Shown one piece after another: positions 24,991-32,703 of a stretch of DNA of 64,000 nucleotides. This DNA is from Halorussus litoreus. GTDB lineage: Archaea; Halobacteriota; Halobacteria; Halobacteriales; Haladaptataceae. The DNA is taken from positions 96,181 through 160,180 of the forward strand of contig NZ_KZ859503.1 in NCBI RefSeq assembly GCF_003382685.1, given 5' to 3'. A program made the translations under genes and the position numbers. The notes below the pieces were generated by a model. The model was not told where the DNA came from, made no database searches, and worked only from the letters and a program-made list of their open reading frames with translations. Within the stretch, counting starts at the first letter, position 1, and each line of letters opens with the position of its first letter.

Positions 24991-25152
24991 TCTCGGATGG
25001 TCGGCGAGCACGGGCCTAAACGCTTGGGCTCTCCTCGCCGGAAACTAAGCGACCGGACTCGGAAAATTGAACGACCGGCCGCCAGTGTGTCGTTCGCCGA
25101 CGAGCGCGCCTGTAAACCGTTAAGTGGGCACGCCACCCAATCCCGAATCGGT

Positions 25153-25866
25153 ATGAGCGAACTCCCCGACGAGTTCAAGTGCACGATAACGAACTGGGAC
25201 TACATCTACGGGCTCTGCCGGGACGTCAGCGATCAGGTCAAGCGCGACTCCTTCGAGCCGGACGTGGTGGTCGCGCTGGCCCGGGGCGGGTGGTTCGCCG
25301 GGCGATGTATCTGTGACTTCCTCGGGATGGACGACCTCACGAGCCTCAAGATGGAGCACTACGTCGGGACCGCCCAGAAGACCGGCGAGCCCGAGGTCCG
25401 GTATCCGATGCCGGAGGGGAGCGTCGAGGGCAAGGACGTGCTCATCATCGACGACATCGCCGACACCGGCGGGTCCATCGAGCGCGCGTACGAGTACGTG
25501 GACGACCGCGACGCCGGGGAGGTCCGGACCGCCACGCTCCAGCTGCTCCAGACCAGCGATTTCGAGCCCGACTACATCGGCGAGCGCCTCGACGAGTGGG
25601 CGTGGATCGTGTATCCGTGGAACTTCATCGAGGACATGATCGACCTCACCTCCTCGGTGATGGAGAAGGCCGACGACGACGCGTTCACCACCGAGGGTAT
25701 CCGGCACCTTCTGAGCGAGTATCACGACGTCGATCGCATCCAGATGGAGATCGCCCAGCCCGACCGGATGGAGGAGGTGCTCGACGAGATGGTCCGCCGG
25801 GGAGTGCTCGACAACGAGGGCGAGCAGTGGCGGCTGGTCGAGACCGACGACGGCGTGCAGGCCTGA
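25153..25866 (+). CDS. Purine-type phosphoribosyltransferase with C-terminal extension
   Basis: 237 aa. The PRPP-binding loop VLIIDDIADTGGS is near residue 96, and the preceding VVVALARGGWFAGRCICDFLG forms the pyrophosphate loop. This matches the hypoxanthine/xanthine/guanine transferase branch (COG2236-like), which salvages bases to nucleotides. The last ~90 residues add a helical winged-helix-like region (MEEVLDEMVRRGVLDNEGEQWRLVE) not needed for catalysis. The ATG follows a TTAAG box at leaderless distance. MTA phosphorylase lies 110 bp downstream, suggesting a shared purine salvage role. Confidence 0.85.
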   Translation: MSELPDEFKCTITNWDYIYGLCRDVSDQVKRDSFEPDVVVALARGGWFAGRCICDFLGMDDLTSLKMEHYVGTAQKTGEPEVRYPMPEGSVEGKDVLIIDDIADTGGSIERAYEYVDDRDAGEVRTATLQLLQTSDFEPDYIGERLDEWAWIVYPWNFIEDMIDLTSSVMEKADDDAFTTEGIRHLLSEYHDVDRIQMEIAQPDRMEEVLDEMVRRGVLDNEGEQWRLVETDDGVQA

Positions 25867-25976
25867 GCGGGACTCTCCATTCTTCTCGACCCGGCCCGAC
25901 GAGTTCGGGACGCCTACGGTTGCGATGGGCTGCCGAAAGGGTAGCTGTTTAGTAGCCGCCGACTCGACTCTGTTTC

Positions 25977-26831
25977 ATGACGATTGGCTTCATCGGCGGA
26001 AGCGGCATCTACGACGCGCTCCCGCTCGAAGACACCCGCGAAGAAGAGGTCTCGACCCCGTTCGGCGATCCGAGCGCGCCAATCACCATCGGCGAACTCG
26101 CCGGGAAGGAGGTCGCCTTCCTGCCGCGCCACGGCCCGGACCACCAGCACACGCCGACGAACGCGCCGTACAAGGCGAACATCCACGCGCTCAAGCAGGT
26201 CGGCGTCGAGCGCGTGCTGTCGAGTAACGCGGTCGGCACCCTGCGCGGAGACCTCCCGCCCCAGACGCTCGTGGTTCCCGACCAGACGTTCGACCGGACG
26301 AAGCACCGCGACTCGACGTTCTTCGGCGACGGCGTCGTGGTCCACATGGAGTTCGCGGAGCCGTACTGCCCCCACATGGTCGACCACCTCGCCGGCTCGT
26401 GTGCGGACGCGACCGACGCGGACGCCGAGAAGGGCGGCACCTACGTCTGCATCGAGGGGCCACAGTACTCGACCCGCGCCGAGAGCGAGTTCTACCGCCA
26501 GCAGGGCTGGGACGTCATCGGGATGACCACCATCCCGGAGGCGAAACTCGCCCGCGAGGCCGAACTCTGCTACGCGACGGTGGCGGGCGTCACCGACTGG
26601 GGCGTCTGGCACGGCGAGAACGAGGACCGACTGAACGAGGTGCTGGAGAACGCCGCCGCCAACGAGGAGGCGATCAAGGAGGTCGTCGAGCACGCCATCC
26701 GGAACATGCCCGACGAGCGCGAGTGTGACTGCGAGCACGCGCTCGAGGGGACCATCAACACGCCGACCGAAGCGATTCCGCAGGAGACCCGCGAGCGCGT
26801 CGACCTGTTCCTCGACGACTATCTGAACTGA
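25977..26831 (+). CDS. mtnP: S-methyl-5'-thioadenosine phosphorylase
   Basis: 284 aa. Opens GFIGGSGIYDALPLED, the phosphate-binding start of the PNP/MTAP family, with LPRHGPDHQHTPTNAPYKAN near residue 50, the purine-site region YVCIEGPQYSTRAESEFYR near 157, and MTTIPEAKLAREAELCYATV near 183. It splits methylthioadenosine to adenine and 5-methylthioribose-1-phosphate. The C-terminal DEREC/CEH residues may form a disulfide. Its TTTAG box lies about 25 nt upstream. Confidence 0.92.
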   Translation: MTIGFIGGSGIYDALPLEDTREEEVSTPFGDPSAPITIGELAGKEVAFLPRHGPDHQHTPTNAPYKANIHALKQVGVERVLSSNAVGTLRGDLPPQTLVVPDQTFDRTKHRDSTFFGDGVVVHMEFAEPYCPHMVDHLAGSCADATDADAEKGGTYVCIEGPQYSTRAESEFYRQQGWDVIGMTTIPEAKLAREAELCYATVAGVTDWGVWHGENEDRLNEVLENAAANEEAIKEVVEHAIRNMPDERECDCEHALEGTINTPTEAIPQETRERVDLFLDDYLN

Positions 26832-26918
26832 AACGGTCGAAAGGACGCGAATATTTCTGAGCCGGAAGAGGCGGTGTGAAATTCGATTAGAACTGGTGAC
26901 GTGGGGTTAACCCTCCAG

Positions 26919-27310
26919 TCCGGCGCGTGCGAGCAACGCGCGCGAGGGACGAGCATCGCAGGGCGAAGCCCGAGAAGCGCAGGAGGCTGGGGAGGTTTGA
27001 GGCTGGGGAGGTTTGAGGCTGGGGAGGTTTGAGGCTGGGGAGGTTTGAGGCTGGGGAGGTTTGAGGCTGGGGAGGTTTGAGGCTGCGGTGTCTGCGCGAG
27101 TGAAACGAGCGCAGCCTCGGCAGAGCTCTGCTCTGCCGGTGCTGTGCGGTTGCGGTCACGCCGAGGCTCAAGCAGTAGCTAGCCCGACCTGTCCCGACAG
27201 AGTTTGACGAGAGTACGAAGCTAGCTACTGCCGAGGCATTGGAGAATCCGTACCGCAACCGCACAGCACGGTCCTCAGACCTCCCCAGCCTCCTGCGGTC
27301 CTCACTTCGT
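26919..27310. repeat. Element D in head-to-head inverted pair (D1)
   Basis: The blocks GAGGCTGGGGAGGT and TGCTGTGCGGTTGCGGT occur in order at 26983-27156 and again, reversed, at 27248-27296. Between them a perfect 12-bp inverted repeat GCAGTAGCTAGC (27172-27183) / GCTAGCTACTGC (27220-27231) marks the centre. A related single copy (D2) lies at 39778-39930. Confidence 0.7.
26983..27085 (+). repeat. Six-copy 16-bp tandem repeat
   Basis: Six exact copies of GAGGCTGGGGAGGTTT (26983-27078) and a partial seventh. The unit occurs once in copy D2 and once in the reversed arm of D1, so it is an expansion inside element D, most likely by replication slippage. Confidence 0.95.
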
Positions 27311-27316
27311 TGTCTC

Positions 27317-27475
27317 CGAAAATCGCAGATTTTCGGGATGACGAGAGAGCTTCGCTCTCTCGAACCACGCTACTCGTCCCTCGCACGGCATGGCGCGAGA
27401 TGAACTCGCGCCGTGGGAGCAGAGCTCCCACGAGCCTGCGCTCGGTTCCCTCGCGCAGACGCCAGCGCGCGACGG
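27317..27475. repeat. Element C, copy C1: train of hairpins
   Basis: Successive perfect hairpins: CCGAAAATC/GATTTTCGG (27317-27337), GAGAGAG/CTCTCTC, GGCGCGAG/CTCGCGCC and GTGGGAGC/GCTCCCAC (27413-27431), then a conserved block CGAGCCTGCGCTCGGT followed by CCCTCGCGCAGACGCCAGC. The last ~60 nt recur at 63054-63112 with a different hairpin before them. Confidence 0.75.
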
Positions 27476-27545
27476 GAGGGCCAGTTACTCCTGCTCGAAA
27501 ATCGAATCGGAACTGAGTAGAACTCCAAAAAACGCCAGTCCACCC

Positions 27546-28610
27546 CTAGTCCGCGATTGCAGGTGCCTCAACGTCGTCCTCCGCTTCGGCTTCGATGACC
27601 CACAGGTCGCCGAACAGGTCGTCCTGATCGAGCGTCACGACCTCACGGTGAGACAGGAACAACACTGCGAGGAACGTCTCGATGCGCGACCCGCCGGCGC
27701 GCTCGATTTCGGCGTACAGCACCTCGTCGCGGCCCGCGTCGTAGTGGGTCCGAAGCTCCGTGCGCACGTCCTCGATGACCGCCTCGATGTCCTCGTCGTG
27801 GGCGTTGCCCAGCGTCTCGTCGGCGGTCGGCTCGTCGTCGACGCGCATGTCGTCGTCCATCCGGTAGTCGAGCGTCTGGGTGCCGCGCTCGAACCCGCTG
27901 GGCGAGTCGCTGGTGTCGTAGCTACGGGAGTCTTTCCACCACGAGCCGCGCTCGCGCTCGCGAAGTTCGCGGACGAGTTCGTCGAGGGTCTCCGGCGTGC
28001 CGCGGGCAGTCTTGCGCTCCAACCGGCGGTCCATCTCTTGTTCGAGTTGCGCCACGGGGTCGTACGCCGGGAAGTCCTCACCATCCGCTCCCTCCGGCAT
28101 CGGCGCGTCCATCCCCGGACCCCACTCGTCCCACGGATCCTCGGGCTCTTCCTCTTCGTCGTCGTCGGCCAGCATGGCGTCGCTCTTCATCCGGAGCAAC
28201 ACGCTGGCGTAGAACAGCGCCCGGCCGGAGGTCCGGAGGTCGGCCTCGTCGAGCCGGTCGAGGAACTTGTCGGTGACCTGCACGATGTCGATGTCCCACG
28301 GCTCGATCTCGCCCTCCTCTGCGAGCTGGACGAGGAGTTCGACCGGCTCGGCGTCGTCGTCTTCCGGGTCGGGGTTCACGTCGAGCTCCTCGGCGATGAT
28401 TGACTCGTCGTCCGACGATTCGGACTCCTCGTCGGTGGCGGTGCCGAACGCGCCCGAGGCCTCGGATTCGGCTTCCCGCTTGCGTTTCTCTTCTTCGTGG
28501 CCCGCGATGTTCAGCGAGAAGTCCTCGTCGCTCTCGTCGCCGGCTCGCGGGTCGTCGCTTCGCTTCTCCCCGCTCGCATCTCGAGACTCCTCCGGAGTCT
28601 CGCTAGTCAT
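27546..28610 (-). CDS. scpA: Segregation and condensation protein A (kleisin)
   Basis: 354 aa. Residues 1-80 are a disordered acidic tail; the kleisin N-domain begins at PVELLVQLAEEGEIEPWDIDIVQVTDKFL, which binds the SMC neck, and the C-terminal winged helix (EIERAGGSRIETFLAVLFLSHREVVTLDQDDLFGDLWV) binds the SMC head. Its ATG overlaps the smc stop by 8 nt. Together they form the condensin-like complex that organises the chromosome. Confidence 0.92.
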   Translation of the reverse strand: MTSETPEESRDASGEKRSDDPRAGDESDEDFSLNIAGHEEEKRKREAESEASGAFGTATDEESESSDDESIIAEELDVNPDPEDDDAEPVELLVQLAEEGEIEPWDIDIVQVTDKFLDRLDEADLRTSGRALFYASVLLRMKSDAMLADDDEEEEPEDPWDEWGPGMDAPMPEGADGEDFPAYDPVAQLEQEMDRRLERKTARGTPETLDELVRELRERERGSWWKDSRSYDTSDSPSGFERGTQTLDYRMDDDMRVDDEPTADETLGNAHDEDIEAVIEDVRTELRTHYDAGRDEVLYAEIERAGGSRIETFLAVLFLSHREVVTLDQDDLFGDLWVIEAEAEDDVEAPAIAD

Positions 28611-31600
28611 CCGCGGGCACCTCCTCGTCCCCGTCGCCGTCGCCCAACTGGATGCCCGTCACGGTGCTCACGTTGTCGCCCTGCATCGTGACGCCGATGG
28701 CGCGCTCGGAGCGTTCCATCATCGCCGAGCGGTGGCTGACCACGACGAACTGGGCGTCGCCCGCGAGTTCGTCGACCATCTCGCCGACGCGCTCTGCGTT
28801 GGCGGCGTCGAGGAACGCGTCGACCTCGTCGAGCGCGTAGAACGGCGCGGGGTTGTACCGCTGGATGGCGAAGATGAAGGCGAGTGCGGTCAGGCTCTTC
28901 TCGCCGCCCGACATCGCGTCGAGGCGCTGGATGGGCTTGTCGCCCGGCTGGGCCTTCATCGTCAGGCCGCCCTCGAAGGGGTCCTGTTCGTCTTCGAGGT
29001 GGAGCGTCCCAGTGCCGTTCGAGAGCCGCTCGAAGATCTCCTCGAACTGGTCGTCGATGGCCTCGAAGGCGTCCATGAAGGTGGCCCTTTTCTGGCTCTC
29101 GTAGGAGTCGATGCGCTCGCGGATGCCCTCGCGCTCCTCGACGAGGACGGACCGGCGCTCCTCCAGATCGTCGAGGTCCGACTTCACGTCGTCGTACTCC
29201 TCGATTGCGAGCATGTTCACCGGTTCGAGTTCCTCCATCTGGCGTTCGAGCCGCGCGATGTTGTCCTCGACCTCGTCGAGGTCCGGCACGTCGTCGGCCT
29301 CGTACTCGCCGACCTGTTCGTCGAGTTCGGCGACCTCCTGCTCCAGTCGGCTTTCGGCCCGCCGCAAGCTCTCCATCCGGTTTTCGACCGACTCGACCTC
29401 GGACTGTTTCTCGTCGCGGGCCTGCCGGGCCTCCCGGAGGTCGTCTTTCACGTCGCTGCGCTCGTCTTTGAGGTCGGCGAGTTCGTCTTCGAGTTCGGCG
29501 ACCGCCTCGCGCTTCTCCTCTAAAAGCGCCTCCTGGTCGTCGATCTTGCTCTCTAACTCGTCGATCTTCTCCTCCTGCTCGGCTTTGCGGTTCTGGGCCT
29601 GCTCGATGTCGTCGTGGAGGTCCTCGATGGCCTCCTCGGCGTACTGCTTTTCGAGTTGCAGCTCGTTGAGTTCGGCGTCGAGGTCGTCGACTCTGTCTTC
29701 CAGTTCGTCGATCTCGCCCTCGATCTCCTCGGCTTGGGAGGTGAGTTCGGGAATCCGGGAGTCCGCCAGTTCGGACTCCAGCTCCGCGATCTCGCTCTCG
29801 ACCGCCGCGATTTCGTCTTTGCGGTCGTCGATGTCGGCCTCGACTTCCTGCATCCGGTCGTCGACCTCCTCGCGCTCGGCTGCGAGTTCCTCGAGTTCGT
29901 CTTCGAGGTCGTCGATGCGGTCTCTCACGTCCGCGAGGTCCGACTCCCGGCTCTCGACGTTACTCTCGATGGAGCGGACCTGATCGGCGGCGTCGCTCCG
30001 GCGGTCGCGGGCGTCGTCGAGCCGGTCGTCCACGTCGCGGACGTCCTCGCGGACCGACCGGCGCTCGTCTTCGAGTTCGTTGATGCGCTGGGCGACTCGT
30101 TCGAGTTGGCCCTTGCCCGACTTCGAGAACGAGTAGCGCGAGCCGGACTTCGAGCCGCCGGTCATCGCGCCGCTCTTCTCGACCAGTTCGCCGTCGAGAG
30201 TCACCAACCGGTAGTCGCCCATGAAGTCCCGCGCGGTGTCGAGATCCTCGACGACCAGCGTATCGCCGAGCACGTACGAGAAGATGCCCGAGTACTGCGA
30301 GTCGAAGTCCACGAGGTTGAACGCGAAGTCGACGACTCCCGGGGCGTTGGGCGCGCTCGGGAGGCTCCGGTCGTGCATCTCGGTGAGCGGTAGGAAGGTG
30401 GCGCGGCCGGCGTTCCGGGACTTGAGGTACTCGATGCAGTCCTGGCCCACGCCGTCGTCGTCGACCACCACGTTCGCCAGCCGTCCGCCCGCGGCCGTCT
30501 CGCACGCGGTGGCGTACTGCTTGGACACGCCGCCGAGCTGGCCAACCGTGCCGTGGACGCCCGGCTTCTCGGCGTTCAGGATGGTCGAGACCGCCCGGCC
30601 GTACGAGGAGTCGCCGCCCTGGTCGGCCTTGGCTTCGAGCTCGGCGTACTCCTGCTGTCTGGCCTGGAGCTCGTCCTCCACGTCGTCGAGGTCGTCCTGT
30701 AGCTCGCGCTTGCGCTCCTTGAGGTCCTCGACCACCTCGTCGATCTGGGCGCGGTTGCGCTCGGCCTTGGCGAGTTCGTCCGCGAGGTCGTCGAGTTCGG
30801 CCTCGATCTCCGGAATGTGCTCGCGGGCCTCGTCGAGTTCGGCCTCCGTCTCGTTCTCGGCGTTCGAGCGCCGGCGGGCCTCGTCGAGCAGCCGGTCCTG
30901 CTCGCGCTGGAGGTCGTTGCGCTCGCTCTTGAGCTGCTCCAGTTCGTCGCGCTTTGCCGCGAGGTCGGCCTTCACCTCGTCGTACTCGGTGTCGATGGCC
31001 TCTATCTCGGCCTCGACCTCCTCGAGCTCGGCCTGCTTCTCCTGCACGTCGGCCTTCACCGAGGACTTCTCGATCTTGACGTCCCGGACGTCGCTCTCGA
31101 ACTCCTCGACGTCCTCCTGCTTGCGGTCGATCTCTACGAACGCCTGCCGGCGGGCGTTCTCGGCGTCCTCGATCTTCTCCTCGGCCGACTCGATGGCGTC
31201 TTCGAGCCGCGAGATCTCGCCTTTGACCTCCTCGATCTCGCTCTTGATGCGGAGCTGTTCGTCCTCGCCCTTGCGCTCGATCTCGGCGTTCAGCTCCTCC
31301 AGTTCGTCTTCGAGTCGGATGACCTTGCCCTGCCGCTCGTCGAGTTCGGTCTGGAGGTCGGCCAGCTCGTCTTCGCGGTCGTCGATGTCCTCGCGCGTGT
31401 GGGCGAGGTCCTCGCGCTTCTCCTCCAACTCGGCGGCCTTCAGGTAGCCCTCGTACTCCTCTTTCTCCTCGCGCAGGCCCTGATATTCGAGGGCGGTCTC
31501 GCGCTCGTCGGCCAACTGGTCGAGCCGATCCTGCTTCTCCTCGATGCGGAGTTCGGCCTCCTCGATGCGCTCTTTGACCGTCTCGAGTTCCTCCAGGGCG

Positions 31601-32190
31601 TCTTCCTTCTTGGCGTCGAACTCCGCCACGCCCGCGATCTCGTCGATAATCTGGCGGCGCTCGTACGGCGTCATGTTGATGATCTCGGTCACGTCGCCCT
31701 GCATGACGACGTTGTACCCCTCTGGGGTGACGCCCGCCTGCGCGAGCAGGTCCTGGATGTCCGAGAGGTTGACCGAGCGGCCGTTGAGGTAGTAGTACGA
31801 GTAGTAGTTGTCGTCGGTCTCCTTCACCCGGCGCTTGATGGTGATCTCGTCGACGTCGCCGACGTTGTCCGACCCCGCGGCGTTGACGACCTGCGTCCGG
31901 TCGAGGGTGCCGTCGGCGTTGTCCAGTACGACCTCGACGCTGGCCTCCCGCGGGCCGCTGGACTCGTCGCTACCGTCGACGTGACCGGGGTTGTAGATGA
32001 GGTCGGTCAGCTTCTCGGCGCGGATGCCTCGGGTCCGCGCGAGTCCCAGCGCGAACAGCACGCTGTCGATGATGTTGCTCTTCCCCGAGCCGTTCGGACC
32101 CGAAACCGTCGTGAAGTCCTCGTAGAACGGGATCTCGGTCCTGCGTCCGAAGCTCTTGAAGTTGTCCAAGACGAGCTTTTTGATGTGCAT
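28603..32190 (-). CDS. smc: Chromosome segregation protein SMC
   Basis: 1195 aa. Walker A GPNGSGKSNIIDS near residue 32; two long acidic coiled coils (about 170-500 and 680-1030) flanking the hinge (GRAVSTILNAEKPGVHGTVGQL ... about 510-660); signature MSGGEKSLTALAF near 1100 and Walker B FYALDEVDAFLDAANAE near 1122. Q-loop MQGDVTEIINM near 163. Standard archaeal length. It is the ATPase of the condensin-like complex and is translationally coupled to scpA. Confidence 0.96.
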   Translation of the reverse strand: MHIKKLVLDNFKSFGRRTEIPFYEDFTTVSGPNGSGKSNIIDSVLFALGLARTRGIRAEKLTDLIYNPGHVDGSDESSGPREASVEVVLDNADGTLDRTQVVNAAGSDNVGDVDEITIKRRVKETDDNYYSYYYLNGRSVNLSDIQDLLAQAGVTPEGYNVVMQGDVTEIINMTPYERRQIIDEIAGVAEFDAKKEDALEELETVKERIEEAELRIEEKQDRLDQLADERETALEYQGLREEKEEYEGYLKAAELEEKREDLAHTREDIDDREDELADLQTELDERQGKVIRLEDELEELNAEIERKGEDEQLRIKSEIEEVKGEISRLEDAIESAEEKIEDAENARRQAFVEIDRKQEDVEEFESDVRDVKIEKSSVKADVQEKQAELEEVEAEIEAIDTEYDEVKADLAAKRDELEQLKSERNDLQREQDRLLDEARRRSNAENETEAELDEAREHIPEIEAELDDLADELAKAERNRAQIDEVVEDLKERKRELQDDLDDVEDELQARQQEYAELEAKADQGGDSSYGRAVSTILNAEKPGVHGTVGQLGGVSKQYATACETAAGGRLANVVVDDDGVGQDCIEYLKSRNAGRATFLPLTEMHDRSLPSAPNAPGVVDFAFNLVDFDSQYSGIFSYVLGDTLVVEDLDTARDFMGDYRLVTLDGELVEKSGAMTGGSKSGSRYSFSKSGKGQLERVAQRINELEDERRSVREDVRDVDDRLDDARDRRSDAADQVRSIESNVESRESDLADVRDRIDDLEDELEELAAEREEVDDRMQEVEADIDDRKDEIAAVESEIAELESELADSRIPELTSQAEEIEGEIDELEDRVDDLDAELNELQLEKQYAEEAIEDLHDDIEQAQNRKAEQEEKIDELESKIDDQEALLEEKREAVAELEDELADLKDERSDVKDDLREARQARDEKQSEVESVENRMESLRRAESRLEQEVAELDEQVGEYEADDVPDLDEVEDNIARLERQMEELEPVNMLAIEEYDDVKSDLDDLEERRSVLVEEREGIRERIDSYESQKRATFMDAFEAIDDQFEEIFERLSNGTGTLHLEDEQDPFEGGLTMKAQPGDKPIQRLDAMSGGEKSLTALAFIFAIQRYNPAPFYALDEVDAFLDAANAERVGEMVDELAGDAQFVVVSHRSAMMERSERAIGVTMQGDNVSTVTGIQLGDGDGDEEVPADD

Positions 32191-32211
32191 GGGTGCTCGT
32201 ACGCGGGGTCC

Positions 32212-32550
32212 CTAAGCGACGATGATGTCGTCGCCCGAGTCGGAATCGCCCCCCGTCTCGTCTTCCGAGTTGGTCTCGTCGCCTTTAGCCTCGTCGTTTT
32301 CCGCATTTTCTCTGCGCGTACGCGAGGCTTGCTCGGCCGATCCGTCGAGGTCGGCCGACTCGTCGACCGCGTCGGAGCGGTCGGGAGTGCCCGCCGACCG
32401 GTCGCGGGCCCCCGCGGCCGTCGACTCGCCCTCCAGCGTTTCGAGTCGGTCGTGAACCTCTACGAGTTCCTCGGTCAGTCCCTGTACGGTGGCTTCGAGC
32501 CGCTCGACCTGCGATTCGAGTTCCTCGATGCGCTCGTCCTGGTCGCTCAT
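32212..32550 (-). CDS. Small coiled-coil protein upstream of smc
   Basis: 112 aa. The first ~42 residues form a heptad-patterned coiled coil (RIEELESQVERLEATVQGL), and the rest is a disordered acidic serine/aspartate tail ending GDDIIVA. It lies 21 bp upstream of smc on the same strand and is therefore probably the first gene of the smc-scpA operon. A haloarchaeal family of this shape (DUF7518, from memory) has no assigned function. Confidence 0.65.
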   Translation of the reverse strand: MSDQDERIEELESQVERLEATVQGLTEELVEVHDRLETLEGESTAAGARDRSAGTPDRSDAVDESADLDGSAEQASRTRRENAENDEAKGDETNSEDETGGDSDSGDDIIVA

Positions 32551-32703
32551 GTCCGTGTAGGGCCGCGGGGAGACCTTAAACGTACGTCAGACAGGTGTCA
32601 AAATTCCGTCTATACTGCCGGGCTCGTGAGACACACACTCGCCCGGCTGTTTTTCCAGAGAGTATAAGTATCTACCTTTGAAGTAGTGACTTGTTAAAGA
32701 AAA

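Larger units (their letters stand above)
26832..27545. other. 0.7-kb gene-free repeat region
   Basis: No coding sequence. It holds a tandem repeat (26983-27085), a long inverted arrangement of element D (26919-27310) and a hairpin train of element C (27317-27475), described separately. Long leftward and rightward open frames across it are repeat artefacts. It separates convergent mtnP and the scpA/smc operon. Confidence 0.7.

Noticed and set aside
26983-27085. Possible CRISPR array
   Set aside because: The repeats are directly adjacent with no spacers, and the unit is 16 bp; no cas genes are in the window.
27390-28403. Long rightward frame antisense to scpA
   Set aside because: It is a mirror of the GC-rich kleisin gene, with valine/arginine/aspartate bias and no recognisable domain.
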